From Tetracentron sinense (lineage: Eukaryota > Streptophyta > Magnoliopsida > Trochodendrales > Trochodendraceae), in contig CM026565.1 of assembly GCA_015143295.1 (NCBI GenBank), positions 10,848,041 to 10,912,040 of the forward strand: DNA of 64,000 nucleotides. The letters are read 5' to 3'. A program made the translations under genes and the position numbers. Below, one piece after another: positions 44,162 to 56,031 of this stretch (the stretch's first letter is position 1; the number at the start of each line of letters is the position of its first letter). The notes beneath the pieces were generated by a model. The model saw only the letters and a program-made list of their open reading frames with translations, did not search any database and was not told the origin of the DNA.

Positions 44162-44718
44162 TGACATCAGATGAGATATCAAGAAAAGATGACAGTGACA
44201 TCTGACGAGATGTCAGATGGAAGCATTAAACGAGATGCACGAAGGATGACATCAGACGAGATGTCAAAAGGAATGCATCAGATGAGATGTACGAAGGGTG
44301 ACATTAGACGAGATGTCAAAAGGAATGCATCAGACGAGATGCTCAAAAAGGGTCACATCAGACGAGATGTCGAAACGAATGCATCAGAAGAGATGCACGA
44401 AGGGTGACATTAGACGAGATGTCAAAAAGAATGCATCAGACGAGATGCATGAAGGGTGACATCAGACGAGATTTCAAAAGGAATGCATCAAATGAGATGC
44501 ATGAATGGTGACATCAGACAAGATGTCAAAAGGAAATGGATCAGACAAGATGGCGAAGGTGACATCAGATGAGATGTTAAAATGAATGCATCAGATGAGA
44601 TGTCAAAAGGAATGCATCAAACGAGATGGCGAAGGGTGACATCAGACGAGATGTCAAAAGGAATGCATCAGACAAGATGCATGGGGACGATGATGATGAC
44701 ATCAAATGAGATGCATGA
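44162..44718. repeat. Minisatellite of alternating mini-hairpins
   Basis: About ten units of ~50 bp, each with two small self-complementary modules: GACATCAGACGAGATGTC and TGCATCAGACGAGATGCA. Both have 6-bp arms and the loop AGACGA. The arms differ between modules while the loop is shared. Not a CRISPR: spacers are not unique and the context is a plant retroelement. Confidence 0.85.
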
Positions 44719-44799
44719 GAAGGACATCAAGATATGTGGGTTTAACCTCATCCCAAGAGGGCTCAAAGTAGACTCTGGACATGCAGGATAAGTTGCCTA

Positions 44800-44945
44800 C
44801 TTAGGTCCGGGCAAGGAGTGCCTACTTTAGAACGGGCAAGGAGTGCTTGCATCAGAACGGGTGAGGAGTGCCTACGTCGGTTCAAGCAAGGAGTGTCTGC
44901 ATCAGTACAGGCAAGGAGTGTCTGCGTCGGCACAGACAAGAAGTG
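44800..44945. repeat. Tandem repeat, GGGCAAGGAGTGCCTAC type
   Basis: About five units of ~30 bp containing CAAGGAGTG(C/T)CTGC(A/G)TC. No coding content. Confidence 0.7.
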
Positions 44946-47220
44946 TGGATAGGTACATGGTGCATGTGTATAATGCGGCTAATTGTGTGAATGTGTGTGC
45001 GTAGTGCAGCTAAGTGTGTGAGTGTGTGTACAGTGCAATTAATTGCGTATATGATTGTGAAGTGTGTGGGCAAAGTGCAGCTACCTATGTAGGTGTACGA
45101 GCATTGTAGATACCTATGTACAGGTGTGTGATGTGACTATTATGCAAGGAGATGAGACATGAGATGCATATAATGAATAGTGACATGCCTAGAATGAATA
45201 CAGATGAGATGGTATGATAATGCAGGGAGCAGAGAGATAATTTGCTAAATGAAGCTCTGATTTCGCACTTGCCCCTGGCTTGTAGTTTTTGTGGTTGTTT
45301 TCTCTGCTGCTCTTCAAAGAACTGTTGAAAGGAGATCGATCTTTGACCAAGCCATGAGACGAACTGAGACTCTATGACTCTTGATAGATGACTTTGTTTT
45401 TGAAAAACTTGAGTTTTTAAAGCAGTTTGAGAGGAATGAAAAAGTTTTTGAAAAACTTGAATTCAATGTATCAGAAAAAAGAGGGTGCTTTCTTTGTTTG
45501 CTAGTTTATGAAAGGGCCTGCCCTGGCAGGAGTTTGTGGATCTCTTGCCCCTCTGGGGTAGGATATAGCAATGAGCAATCTTAACCTTTGGGAGCCGCTG
45601 TGAAGGGAGATAGTCACTTAGTTCTGACCCTGTCGCATGCTGAATCCGATCTTGCTTGGAGCTAAGGGCATTGGATCATTATGACATTGAGCTTCTTCAA
45701 TCTAAGCTTGCAAAGATAAGTGTTGGGGAGTCAAAGTTATCCTCTGCCGATCTTCTGTCGTCGAACCAGAATTCAATTTTTTTTCCATTTTTACCCTTGG
45801 AATGACCAAGTCATGGGATCGCACAGTTTTTGCACAATGAGGCCGTTTCCAATTTTCACTCATGCCTGTGAAGTTGATAATTTGTTCACTTTTTTCCCCT
45901 ATTAGTAATACTAGAGTTGGGCTCACATTATTTTTGCACCTCAGTGCCATTTCTGGTTTTCACTGGGCCTGCGACTTTGGAGTTGAGCTTAGGTGTCTTC
46001 TCTCGTTATTTCCTTGATGGATTTGATATGTTGCTTTTGGATGCTTGCCTGTCAATCTGCCTGTACCCTTAGTCTCTAAGGGATCTGGGAGGACTTAAGA
46101 TAGGACAAAACGTAGGCTTAGGGGTCGAGGTTTTGGGAACACCCTTTCTTCTTTTGAGCTTTGTTTGAGCACCACTTTTGAGCTTTGCTCTTTTCTGTCT
46201 TTGATCTTCTTTTCTTTTATGCTTTGATTTTTCTTTTGCTCTTTGATTTTTGTAGAGGCTAATGTCCTAGAATTTGATTGATTTGACTGCACCTTATTTT
46301 CAGGCTACCTAAGTACCCTTTTCAGGATCAGTTCATGACGTAGTTCGAGCTCTTAGGCTTACAATGAAACTTTTGATAGGGGTGTGCCGATAAATGTGTT
46401 CTAAGAAAGAAAGGTTGTTGGGCTCGAAGGGCGAACTAGTGGATTTTGTTGATATAAAATTTATTGGATAGGAGTAGGGAGAAATATTGGTGTGCCAAAC
46501 ATGGCCTCCTTTCATTTCCTACAGTGATTGAGAGTACAGATAGTTTCCTAACAAAATCTTAAACATAGCATTTTTTGACTTGATCATGGTTGATTGGCTC
46601 TGGGAGGTCTTCATTCTCCATACAGCTGTGTTGATAAATACTCTTGGAAATCTTTTTCCAACCGTATGGGTCTTCAATGGTGGACTGATCTTACTCCTAG
46701 TGAGTAGCTGATGTTTCTATGAAGATAGTGTTCTTGGTCAATCTTCTTCAGTGCTTGCTTCGTATCTGATATACGGTTCTGCCCCTGTCTTGTGTACTGC
46801 CTCAGCAAGGATGATGAATGTTTTTCATTCTTTGATTTGTAGTTTGGAATTCTCACAGTGGTCTGATAGGCCTTCTTGAAGAAATCTCTGATTTACCCTC
46901 TACCACCTAGCGTATCAAGGTTCTAATTTTTGCATATGTAGAGTCATTACTGTGTTTCCTCTTTCTTGTTTTGGCTCTGTGAGGTTGAGGGTTTCCTTAG
47001 GAAATTCCTCTTCCTACTTATTGACATATGCTGCCCCTAGGCATTCTTGGAATTGAATGGTTTAATCATGATTCAGGCGAGCCCTTTTTAATCCAGCAAG
47101 CTTAGTTAGCACGAGAAGAGAATTTATTTTTTTTTAGGAGGTAGCCTCAGGTTACTAGAGCTTCTGAGAAGCACTAGATCATCATGGGCAAAATTTAGGC
47201 ATAAACGAAATGAGTCTTCT

Positions 47221-48477
47221 TTAAAAAAAAAATTGCTTTATTGAAAATGAGAAGTGAGCACAACATGTTTGACTACAAAAGATAGACTTTACATGGACTG
47301 AACTATTTGGAACTCGGATTGGTGTTACAGGTGTTACCATTTGGACATCTGTTTCCCTCTTCTTGGGGTCACGTCTCCCTCCGAACTTGTTGTTGTTGTT
47401 GCCTTCAGCTTGTGCTGACTCTTGGTATAACGCAAAATTTATAGACTCAGACTGGATGGATGCTTCAATACGGGCCCCACTTTGGGTTACTATTGCAAAA
47501 TCTGAGGTCTGAACTGTAGCAAGCAAGGTAGAGTAAGGCAGCTTCAGAATCTTGAGAAATGTGTCTATTAGCTCATCATCAGGTAAGGAAACTCTCATTC
47601 TGGTAGCCATTTCCCTCCATCGGGCCGCATACTCAATGAATGACTCATCAGGTTTTTTGAATATGAGCTCAAGGTCACCCTTCTATGGCAGGAGCTTCAT
47701 ATTGAAAGAGTAATGTTCAACGAATGCAGTTCTTAGCTCCTTCCATGTCTTGATCCTTTCTAAATCCAATGATGTGAACCATTTCAAAGTTGGGCCAGTT
47801 AAACTCTTCTAGAAGCATTGGACTAGTAACGCCGAGTTACCACCATGGCCAATCATGTCTCCGTAGTAGAGGCTGAGGTGAGTACGAGGACACCCCTTAC
47901 CATCGTATTTCTCGAAGGCTGGTACTTTGAATTTTTTAGACACTACTGCCCCGGTATAGAAGGTCAAATTTGAGAAATCAGTCCCCTGGACTGCTTTCCC
48001 CTTTTGCATCTTCCTGAGCTGTTCTTGAACTTTTTCCATCTGCTCTTGCTGATCCTTTTTGAATGGTGCTATCTCTGGGGTGAGCGAGTTTGGTAGAGCT
48101 GTAAAAGGCAGGGCTTAGTTTACTTCATCAACAGGTTGGTCATACTGGCCAAAGTCTGGGTCATCAGTGGGTTGAGGATTGGGGGATGATCTGGTAGGTT
48201 ATTTAACAAATGAAGGTCTTGGTTGAAGAATACGATGGTTAGACGCCTGTACCATGGTAATACTCATTAAGGATTCAAAGATTGCAATGATTGTGCCCTT
48301 GATTTCATGAATTTTCCGTGCATTATCGAAAGCTTGAGCGGTGGATATGTCGGCTGGTGCTTCTTCATGCTCCATCTCAGATAGAGCTAGTAGTAAATCT
48401 TTGGGGTACTCTTTCTCTTGCTCTGCTTGTGTAACGACAGATGCTTTAGTCATAGAACGAGTAAATCTCTGACTCAT
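47221..48477 (-). pseudogene. gag: T1 gag (Tat-type, broken by stops)
   Basis: The ATG at 48477 begins MSQRFTRSMTKASVV. All readable blocks lie in one frame, interrupted by about four nonsense codons (including TAA near 48200 and TAG near 47811 and 47683) but no frameshift. The Tat-lineage gag core is clear: KKFKVPAFEKYDGKGCPRTH near 47900, the CF*KSLTGPTLKWF region, ESFIEYAARWREMATRM near 47610, then the RIEASIQSES block. A C-terminal basic segment with NNNNKFGGRRDPKKRE follows. No zinc knuckle was seen. It ends in non-coding sequence at 47221 instead of continuing to protease. Confidence 0.82.
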
Positions 48478-48869
48478 TAATGTACTAGAATTGGAGATGA
48501 AATGAATGAGGTAGATGATGATAAGACTTGACTTATATGATGACGATGATGTTTAATAGAATGCGAATTGTCGCGACCAAAAACGCACCCTAAGAGTTAG
48601 AGTGAATCTTGGACGACTTATCATGACGTACATGACCTGCTTGACAAACCATCCTGCAAAACATACGGAGCATATACGATAGAGGACCCAATAGCGGAAG
48701 CATAAACCAATCATGGCACAACGGAAGTCTAACCAAGCCTTAATGTATATACATGAAATCCAAGTTTTATACAAAATGAAATCGACAAAAAGAAAGTGCG
48801 GACATGCCCGCCAAAATACATGAGTATAAATCTCTCAAGCTCACCCCACTCTCACTTAGAATCTACCAC

Positions 48870-48995
48870 CTAGTAGTAGCCCTCTACATGAGGTACCTCA
48901 GTAGGGGCCTCCTCGACGTACTCCTCTTCCTCCCATGGACTGGGAGCACATGTGTCAAAAGGAGCGGGCATTCCACTAACACCTGCCGACATCAT
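48870..48995 (-). CDS. LTR-encoded short ORF (G3 3' LTR copy)
   Basis: 41 codons starting MMSAGVSGMPAPFDTCAPSP, then WEEEEYVEEAP, ending EGYY before TAG. The V of PWVEEEY is E here and in the other G3 LTR. The frame remains open even though this LTR is old and the adjacent stem-loop has mutated. Confidence 0.5.
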   Translation of the reverse strand: MMSAGVSGMPAPFDTCAPSPWEEEEYVEEAPTEVPHVEGYY

Positions 48996-50305
48996 AAGTA
49001 CAGCTAAGCATGGAATACTCAACAGGTACCAAATACTAACCAATAGCCATAGCATATAATAATGGAAATAAGTAGGAAGCAGTTCATATAATTGATAGGA
49101 AAAGTAAACAGTTGATAGTTCATGCTTGCATCATATCAAAGATGGAAAAACCCTTGAAAACATCATGTGCTTGACTTGACTTGAAATACTCATTTCGTGT
49201 TTGAAAACTTGTCTTGTCATGTTCTGTCTTATTCATTTTGTTGTGTCATGCCATGTCTTGCTTGTCGTCTCATATCATGTATTTCTTGTCTTGTCATGTC
49301 ATGCATGCCATGTCATGTCTTGCTTGCTTGGAATTTAAATATGCTCATGCTACTTGTGAGGGAGGGTGGTTTAGAACCTCCTCTTCCTAAATGAGATACA
49401 ACTTGTGAAGGAGGGGAAACCCCTCTTTAGCAAAAATGCATTGAAGTAAACATGCATGCTTGGAGGTTCTTATTCTTGTTAAAAGTGAGACAAAACATAT
49501 CTTAAGATATGCCTTACCTCTCATACCAACCCTTACGTTTGGCCTTGTCATAGTGTTCGTGAATCGAGAATAAAACCCTTTTCTTGAAAACTCGGGAAAC
49601 CATGTCATACATGCCGTGCTCGTGAAGTCGTGTACATGCTTTAATATGGAATTAAACATGACATTTGAAAATTCAATAATGCATGATATAATATTCATTT
49701 CAACATATAAATATTCATGCCGTTAGAGAAAGCAAATAATCACACTATCATAAACCCTAGCAATTTCCATATGTTTTAAGTCATGCTTTTCTTGATTTCT
49801 GATTCATTCTCTGTACATTATGGTTAGAGCCTATATCTTGATTTTCTAGATGGATTAATGCTCACCACATACATGCATGTATGTTCATTATTTGTACAAT
49901 GCCCTTCCCATTTCATTCATACCAAACCATACACACGACATCCATCGCCTATACACCACCATCCATCTCCATCCATTCCCCCAACACATTATCATGTTTA
50001 GAATTTGGGGAAAACCAATAAAAGAAGAAGAATATAAACTAGGAGGGTAGCATAGGGTACCGACCTTGAAAAGATGAGGAAAACCTCCCAAAAAGTGCGT
50101 GGAGTTGTTGCCGAGCTTGAAGGAGGTGCTCCTCGAGTGCTTGAGCCATGTGCTTGAAGAAATCCAAGCTTGTGATGATCTAGGGTTCTTAAACCCTTGA
50201 TTTCCCTCAAGTTGAAAACCCTAGGTTAAAAATCCTCTTCTCCTCTCTCACTCTCTCTAAAATATTGTTGAGTGCTGTGTGTGGGAACCTAAGGCTCGAG
50301 CAAGC

Positions 50306-50556
50306 CCTTATAAGCAAGGGTGTAACGCTCAAAAGATGACAAAGCCCTTAATGAAATTCGGCAAAAACACGAATGACCGAGCGATCGGTGGTTATGACCG
50401 AGCGATCAGTCGTCTACCGAGCAACCGGTGTTCTTGACCGAGCGATCGGTTGAAAACACCCTCTATGGAAAAATTCCCCATACAAAAAAGTTAACCAGTC
50501 GATAGATACCGATCGATCGGTTGTGGACCGATCGATCGCTACTTTGGACCGAGCGA
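50306..50556 (-). promoter_or_regulatory. G3 3' LTR promoter with palindrome array
   Basis: ACCGAGCGATCGGT-type sites from about 50376 (four copies), a spacer with CTCTATGGAAAAATTCCCC, then one degenerate and three clear copies to about 50556. The 5' LTR counterpart is at about 57862-58045 and is more decayed. Confidence 0.55.
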
Positions 50557-50821
50557 TCGTTTATCTGTAGATTTTGACACTGAGTCCATTTTCCACCCAA
50601 TCCACTACTTGGACTTATCACACTTCTATTCTAACCTCTTCTAAACATGACCAGGACTTTTCTAAGGCTATGACATATTAATAATTATTTTATTTAATTA
50701 TTGATAGCATTCTTGCAAAATTCTCAAAGGTTCTAATTCTCATTTCATGAAAATGGAGATTACAACGCATCATGCCTTGACACACATTCCAAGATAGATA
50801 CAAAAGTTCTGGGGCTCTACA

Positions 50822-50834
50822 TCCTCCCCCCTTA
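50822..50834 (-). other. G3 polypurine tract
   Basis: On the minus strand TAAGGGGGGAGGA directly before the 3' LTR. Confidence 0.85.
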
Positions 50835-50909
50835 TAAAAATTTCATGCCCAAAATTTGGACAATACGTTCAATACAACCAACACAGAATTACATGGTACA
50901 TACAAAAGC

Positions 50910-53900
50910 CTATTCAAACAACTCGAGGTACTTTGCTTTGAATTCGGCCTCACGCTCCCATGTGGCCTCTTCTCAAGCATGATGTTGCCATTGCACAAGA
51001 ACCAACGGGATAGTCTTGTTGTGAAGGACTTGATCTCTCCGATCCAATATCTGAACCGGCTTTTCAACCAAAGCGAGATCCTCTCGGATTTCCAACGGTT
51101 CCAAGTCTATGACATGCGAAGGGTCTGAAATGTACTTCCGAAGCATAGACACATGGAAAACATTGTGGATTGCGGCCATGTGAGGTGGAAGAGCTACCCG
51201 GTAAGCAACTTCACCAACTCGCGTGATAATCTCAATGGCGCCAACATACCGAGGACTGAGCTTGCCTCGCCTGCCAAATCTCATAATCCCTTTGCTAGGA
51301 GATACTATGACAAAGACTTGATCCCCAACCTGGAATTCCAAGTCCCTGCGGTGAGTGTCAGCATAGCTCTTTTGACGATCTTGAGTGGCTTTCAACCGAT
51401 CCCGGATGATCTTAACCTTATTCGCAGTTTGCTCGTTCAACTCAGGACCTAACACTTTTCTCTCTCCTACCTCATCCCAGTAGAGAGGAGACATATAGCT
51501 TCGCCCATACAAGGCCTCAAATGGTGCAATTTGGATGCTCGCTTGGTATCTATTGTTATAGGTGAATTCAACCAAAGGAAAGTGCTCTTCCCAATTGCCC
51601 TTGAAATCCAATATACATGCCCGAAGCATGTCTTCAATGATTTGGTTCACCCTCTCGGTCTGCCCATCTGTCTGTGGATGAAAGGCGGTGCTGAAATCAA
51701 GTCAAGAACCCATAGCGTCCTAAAAACGGTTCCAGAACCTGGATGTGAATCTTGGATCCTGATCTGACACAATACTGATGGGCACCCCGTTCAACCGAAC
51801 CACTTCCTTGATATACAATGCCATCAACTGGTTCGAGTTGAACGTAGTCCAATACGACAAGAAATGGGCGGACATTGTGAGTCTGTCAACTACAACCCAT
51901 ATAGCATCGATGTTTCTAACCGTACGTGGCAAGCTAATAATGAAGTCCATAGAGATGTGCTCCCATTTCCATTCGGGAATAGGAAGAGACTGTAGTAGAC
52001 CCGTCGGTCTCAGGTGCTCAGCTTTAACTTGTTGACACACCAAGCACCGTGCCACATACTCTGCCACCTCTCTCTTCATATTTCACCACCAAAAGTGCCC
52101 TTTGAGGTTCCGGTACATCTTCGTTCCCCCAGGATGCACTGTATACTTCAAACGGTGGGCTTCGTCCATAATCTCTCTCCGAAGATCCACATCGGCTAGG
52201 ACACAAAGTCTTCCCTTGAACGTGATTGCCCCATCACCATTTGTGGCGAACTCGTCACTTCCTTTGCTAACCGCCTTATCACGAAAAGCAACCAACTCGG
52301 CATCCGCTACTTGCAACTCCCGGATCCAATCTATGATGTACGGCTTAACTGTGATATTAGCCATCACTGGACTACGGACGGAAGCATTGACACTGATGTC
52401 CAGATTTTCCAAATCTTCCAATAGCTTCTATTCTCGCACCAACATGTGAGCCAACAACCCCGAAGGTCTTCTACTCAAAGCGTTAGCCACTACATTTTCT
52501 TTGCCCGGGTGGTATTGGATGGTGCATTCATAGTCTTTCAAAAATTTCATCCAACGCTGTTGCCGTAAATTTAGCTCCTTTTGGGAAAAGAGGTACTTGA
52601 GGCTCTTATAGTCCGTGAACACATAGAACTCTTCCCCGTAAAGGTAATGGCACCAAATCTTGAGTGCAAACACGACCGCAGTAAGCTCCAAGTCCTGTGT
52701 GGGGTAATTCTTTTCATGCTCCTTTAATTGCCTTGATGCTTAGGCAATGACCTTCTTGTGTTTCATGAGGACACACCCAAGCCAAACGTGCGAGGCATCA
52801 CTATACACTTCATAACCACCACGCCCTGATGGCACTGTAAGGACGGGGGATGTGTTAAGCCTCTTCTTCAGCTCCGTGAAACTGATCTCTCACTTATTGC
52901 TCCATATAAACTTGGCATACTTCCTGGTCAAATACGTAAGTGGTGCCACTAGATTGGAGAACCCCTCAACGAATCTCCGGTAATAGCCTGCAAACCCAAG
53001 GAAGCTGCAGATCTCTATGACACTCTTGGGCCTCACCCAACTCATTACTGCCTCTATCTTCTTCGGATCTACTGAAATGCCTTCCACAGAAACGTGGCCT
53101 AGGAATGCCACTTCCTCCAGCCAAAACTCACACTTGCTTAGTTTGGCATACAGCTTGTGCTCTCTCAACATTTTTAAAGCAAGGCGAAGGTCTCGCGTGT
53201 GATCTTACCATGTCTGGGAATAGATTAGGATGTCATCGACAAACACTATCGCACATCGATCTAGGTATGGTCGGAACACCCGGTTCATCAGATCCATAAA
53301 GGCTGCCAGCGCGTTCGTGAGACCAAAAGGCATCACTAAGAACTCGTAATGCCCATATCGAGTCTTAAATGTACTTTTGGGAATATCTTCCTCCTTGATC
53401 TTCAACTGGTGATAACCGGACCGAAGATCAATCTTAGAGAAAAATTTTACTCCCTTTAACTGATCGAACAAGTCATCAATCCTAGGCAATGGATATCTAT
53501 TCCTTATCGTGACCTTGTTCAACTGCCTGTAATCAACACACATCTGCATCGAGCCATCCTTCTTCTTGACAAATAGCACCGCGGCACCCCACGGTTAGAC
53601 ACTTGGTCGAATGAAACCAAGGCCTTGCATCTCCTCCAATTGAGTCTTCAACTCCTTGAATTCAATTGGGGCCATCCTGTACAGAGCCCGAGAGATGGGA
53701 GCTGTGCCTGGTGCAAGCTAGATCACAAATTCAATCTTCCTATCTGGGGACAACCCTTGCAACTCCTCTAAAAACACATCTAGGAATTCACTCACGACTG
53801 GAATAGTCGAAGAGTCCTTAGCCTCGGGGTTCGCTACGTTCAACGCCGCAAAGTGGGCAACATCTTTACTTCTCAACCCCCGAAAATGAAATAGCTTCCC

Positions 53901-54090
53901 TTTCACCAACTTAAAGAGTGCCATCTTCTCAAAGCATTCCACTTGACCATGGTGAGCTGCTAACCAATCCATTCCCAAGATGACATCAAAGTCCTAGAAT
54001 CCAACTTGAACTGTACTGCTTCTAAAAATACGATCTGCTATTACTGTCTTGCCGAGAGAAGTCGAAATGAATAACTCCGGTTGGTACATG
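50910..54090 (-). pseudogene. G3 pol: protease remnant, RT, RNase H, integrase, chromodomain-like tail
   Basis: From the 5' end: ILVLGF-type region lost; [15 protein letters not shown] (53978) of protease; RT with [18 protein letters not shown] and catalytic FVDDILIYS near 53245; [10 protein letters not shown] near 52985; RNase [12 protein letters not shown] near 52610 (H of DHKSL changed to Y); integrase zinc region, [20 protein letters not shown] near 51765, and [16 protein letters not shown] at 51650. GPY-type module altered to YVGAIEII. The tail [16 protein letters not shown] keeps the tryptophan lost in G2, then TGA, then EEATWE to TAG at 50910. At least six stops or frameshifts. Confidence 0.9.
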
Positions 54091-55172
54091 TCATCATGGT
54101 TGCCACTATTGACAAGCACGCAAGCACGCATGCTTGCATGAACCGGGTTTTTCAAGAGTATTAGTACATGATAAATTAAACAAGAAACAAGCACATGACA
54201 AGGAGGTTGGTAGCCTAAGTGAAGGATGCTAGCCTCTGGCTCACAAGAAAATGAAATAATTACATGTCAAGGAGGTTGGTAGCCCAAAGGAAGGGTACTA
54301 GCCTCTGGCTCACAAGTGAAAGGAAACAAGTACATGATAAGGAGGTTGGTAGCCCAAGTGAAGGGTGCTAGCCTCTGGCTCATAAGAGAATGGAATGTCA
54401 AGGAGGTTGGTGGCCCAAGGATGTGTGGGTGCTAGCCTCTGGCTCACAAGTATACAAGGCAAGAACAAGTCTAGACATGAAATACAAGACAAGACAGACA
54501 AGCATGCATGATTTTCACAAGCAAGACCGAGACATGAAAAGGGTTTCCCAACATGAGTTTTATCAAGGTTTTCGCATTTATGCACGCATGTCAAGACACA
54601 AATATTGCTTTATGTTCCATACTATTTATCTTCTACTGCTAGTATTACTTTAATTGATATTTCATATCGTGTTCATTGTCGTTATGCTTCCGTTATTGCT
54701 ATGGCTAGCTAGTAGGTTGTACTCGCTGAGTATTCCAGGCTCAGCCATACTTTTATGTCGGTAGGTTCCGTGGATGTCCTCGACCCTAAGCCTTGGGTCG
54801 AGGAGGAGTACATAGAGGAGAGGGAGCCTTCTATTCTGTTACAGTCGCAAGCGGATAGAGACCTCGACATGTGGTCGTACCTCGACAATTGTTGAGAGGA
54901 GAGTACGAGAGGGTTCTTTTGTGTATTTTGATAGGTGGGCATATCCACCTTTACCCTGTTATGTTTTGTATATATTCACTTGGGATACAAACCACCTTAT
55001 ATAGAAAAGAAAATTTTGGTATACGCTTCCGCATTCATGATATAGCTTCTGCACTCTGATTCATGTTATATTATGGTATGTGTACCGTGTTCATTACAGG
55101 ATGGTCTAGCAGGTACGAATAGTCACCTCTATAGTATCCCTTAACTCCTAGGGGGTATTTTGGGGCGCGACA
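54091..55172 (+). repeat. Partial gypsy LTR replacing the G3 gag/protease junction
   Basis: Plus orientation, similar to the second half of the G2 LTR: four AGGAGGTTGGTAGCCCAA hairpin units (54198-54450), stem-loop (54725-54745, loop changed), short ORF (54755-54895), end GGGGCGCGACA at 55172. Its first half is missing and there is no obvious target duplication, since flanking G3 sequence is also missing. Left boundary uncertain by about 15 bases. Confidence 0.75.
54755..54895 (+). CDS. LTR-encoded short ORF (54 kb LTR fragment)
   Basis: 46 codons starting MSVGSVDVLDPKPWVEEEYI, with the SQADRDLDMW block and ending LDNC before TGA. Same length as G2; differences from G2 include many third positions but also several replacements in the first dozen codons. 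The frame is intact although the LTR is a fragment. Confidence 0.5.
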   Translation: MSVGSVDVLDPKPWVEEEYIEEREPSILLQSQADRDLDMWSYLDNC

Positions 55173-55672
55173 GATGAACTCCCACTCTTTCTTTTCCCGA
55201 GCTCTAACCGGGAAGTACTTCTTGTAGAAGACATCCTTGAACTCTTCCCAAGTCCATGGTTGACCATGCTTGGTCAAATCCTGAGTCCTGAAGGAGGACA
55301 ACCACCAATGGTGTGCCTCACCCTCTAGTATGAAAACAGCCCATGCCACTTTATCTTCCTCTGTGGACGAGAGGACTGCGAAGATCTTCTCTAACTGGAG
55401 AATCCAAGCCTCTGTAGCAAGAGGGTCCACACTCGCATGGAATGATAGAGGCCTCAATCTCTGGAATGCCTCAACCCTAGCTGTGCGTTGTGCTGGAGCT
55501 GCAGGCGGTGGAGTAGGTGCTGCCGATGAAGGATTAGTCTGCCGAGCTGCCAATATGCTAGTGTCTCAGCAATAGAGCCTGAGACCAGAGAGAGGTCCGG
55601 CTGCTCAACCTCATCTCGAGAAAAAGAGGAAGCTCTAGTGTGTGTCCCACGACCCCGTGTGCCCCACCTCAT
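55173..55672 (-). pseudogene. G3 gag, N-terminal part
   Basis: The ATG at 55672 gives MRWGTRGRGTHTRASSFSRD as in G1. A frameshift near 55560 leads to the frame with [37 protein letters not shown] and KYFPVRAREKKEWEF, cut at 55173 by the LTR fragment. The second half of Gag, the zinc knuckle and the intron are absent. Confidence 0.88.
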
Positions 55673-56014
55673 AACTAAAGTTCTGAGAACAATAGCACGA
55701 CATGAGTCTAAATTGGAACCACAATTTATCGCATTGATTCAATTTTCACAATAAGGCAACCAATAATAGTATAATACTATCATATTCATCACATCAAGTC
55801 ATTAGAGTATTTATAATATTATACTTTGGTGTTCTAGCAACCCTAAGACCCATACTTGAGTGAAGCAACCATTTTAGACTAAGGCTAAAGTTTAGTCTTA
55901 CACTTGGAACATGACTCGCTTCTGACTTACTTCCTTTCTAACTTTCTTCTTGACATATGCTCTTGTCAAGCTGTGGTACCAGATTTTAAGTGACCCTAAA
56001 GACATAAAGCCTAA

Positions 56015-56026
56015 GCTTTGATACCA
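56015..56026 (-). other. G3 primer-binding site
   Basis: Minus strand TGGTATCAAAGC, one mismatch to the initiator-methionine tRNA complement. 55673-56014 is non-coding leader. Confidence 0.8.
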
Positions 56027-56031
56027 TCTCT

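Larger units (their letters stand above)
43485..47220 (-). other. T1 3' non-coding region with polypurine tract and minisatellites
   Basis: Next to the LTR, on the minus strand, is CATAAAGAGGGGCAAC, the polypurine tract. Three tandem repeat blocks follow (43920-44130, 44162-44718, 44800-44945). From about 45240 to 47220 I see only short frames and no retroelement domain. Variable tandem repeats near the 3' end are known for plant Tat/Ogre elements. Confidence 0.65.
48569..50821 (-). repeat. G3 3' LTR (2253 bp)
   Basis: Starts TGTCGCGACC and ends GGGGCTCTACA, then the polypurine tract. It holds the short ORF (48870-48995), a decayed stem-loop (49008-49028), hairpin units near 49355-49430, TATA-like TTATAAGGG (50315-50306) and a palindrome array (50376-50556). 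Confidence 0.9.

Noticed and set aside
44162-44718. CRISPR or coding repeat protein
   Set aside because: Short frames (44171-44407, 44582-44791) just reflect the tandem unit and break repeatedly; intervals are not unique spacers.
49197-49394. Cysteine-rich small proteins in the G3 LTRs (also 56659-56870)
   Set aside because: They come from TGTCATG/CTTGTC simple repeats and are not conserved in frame.
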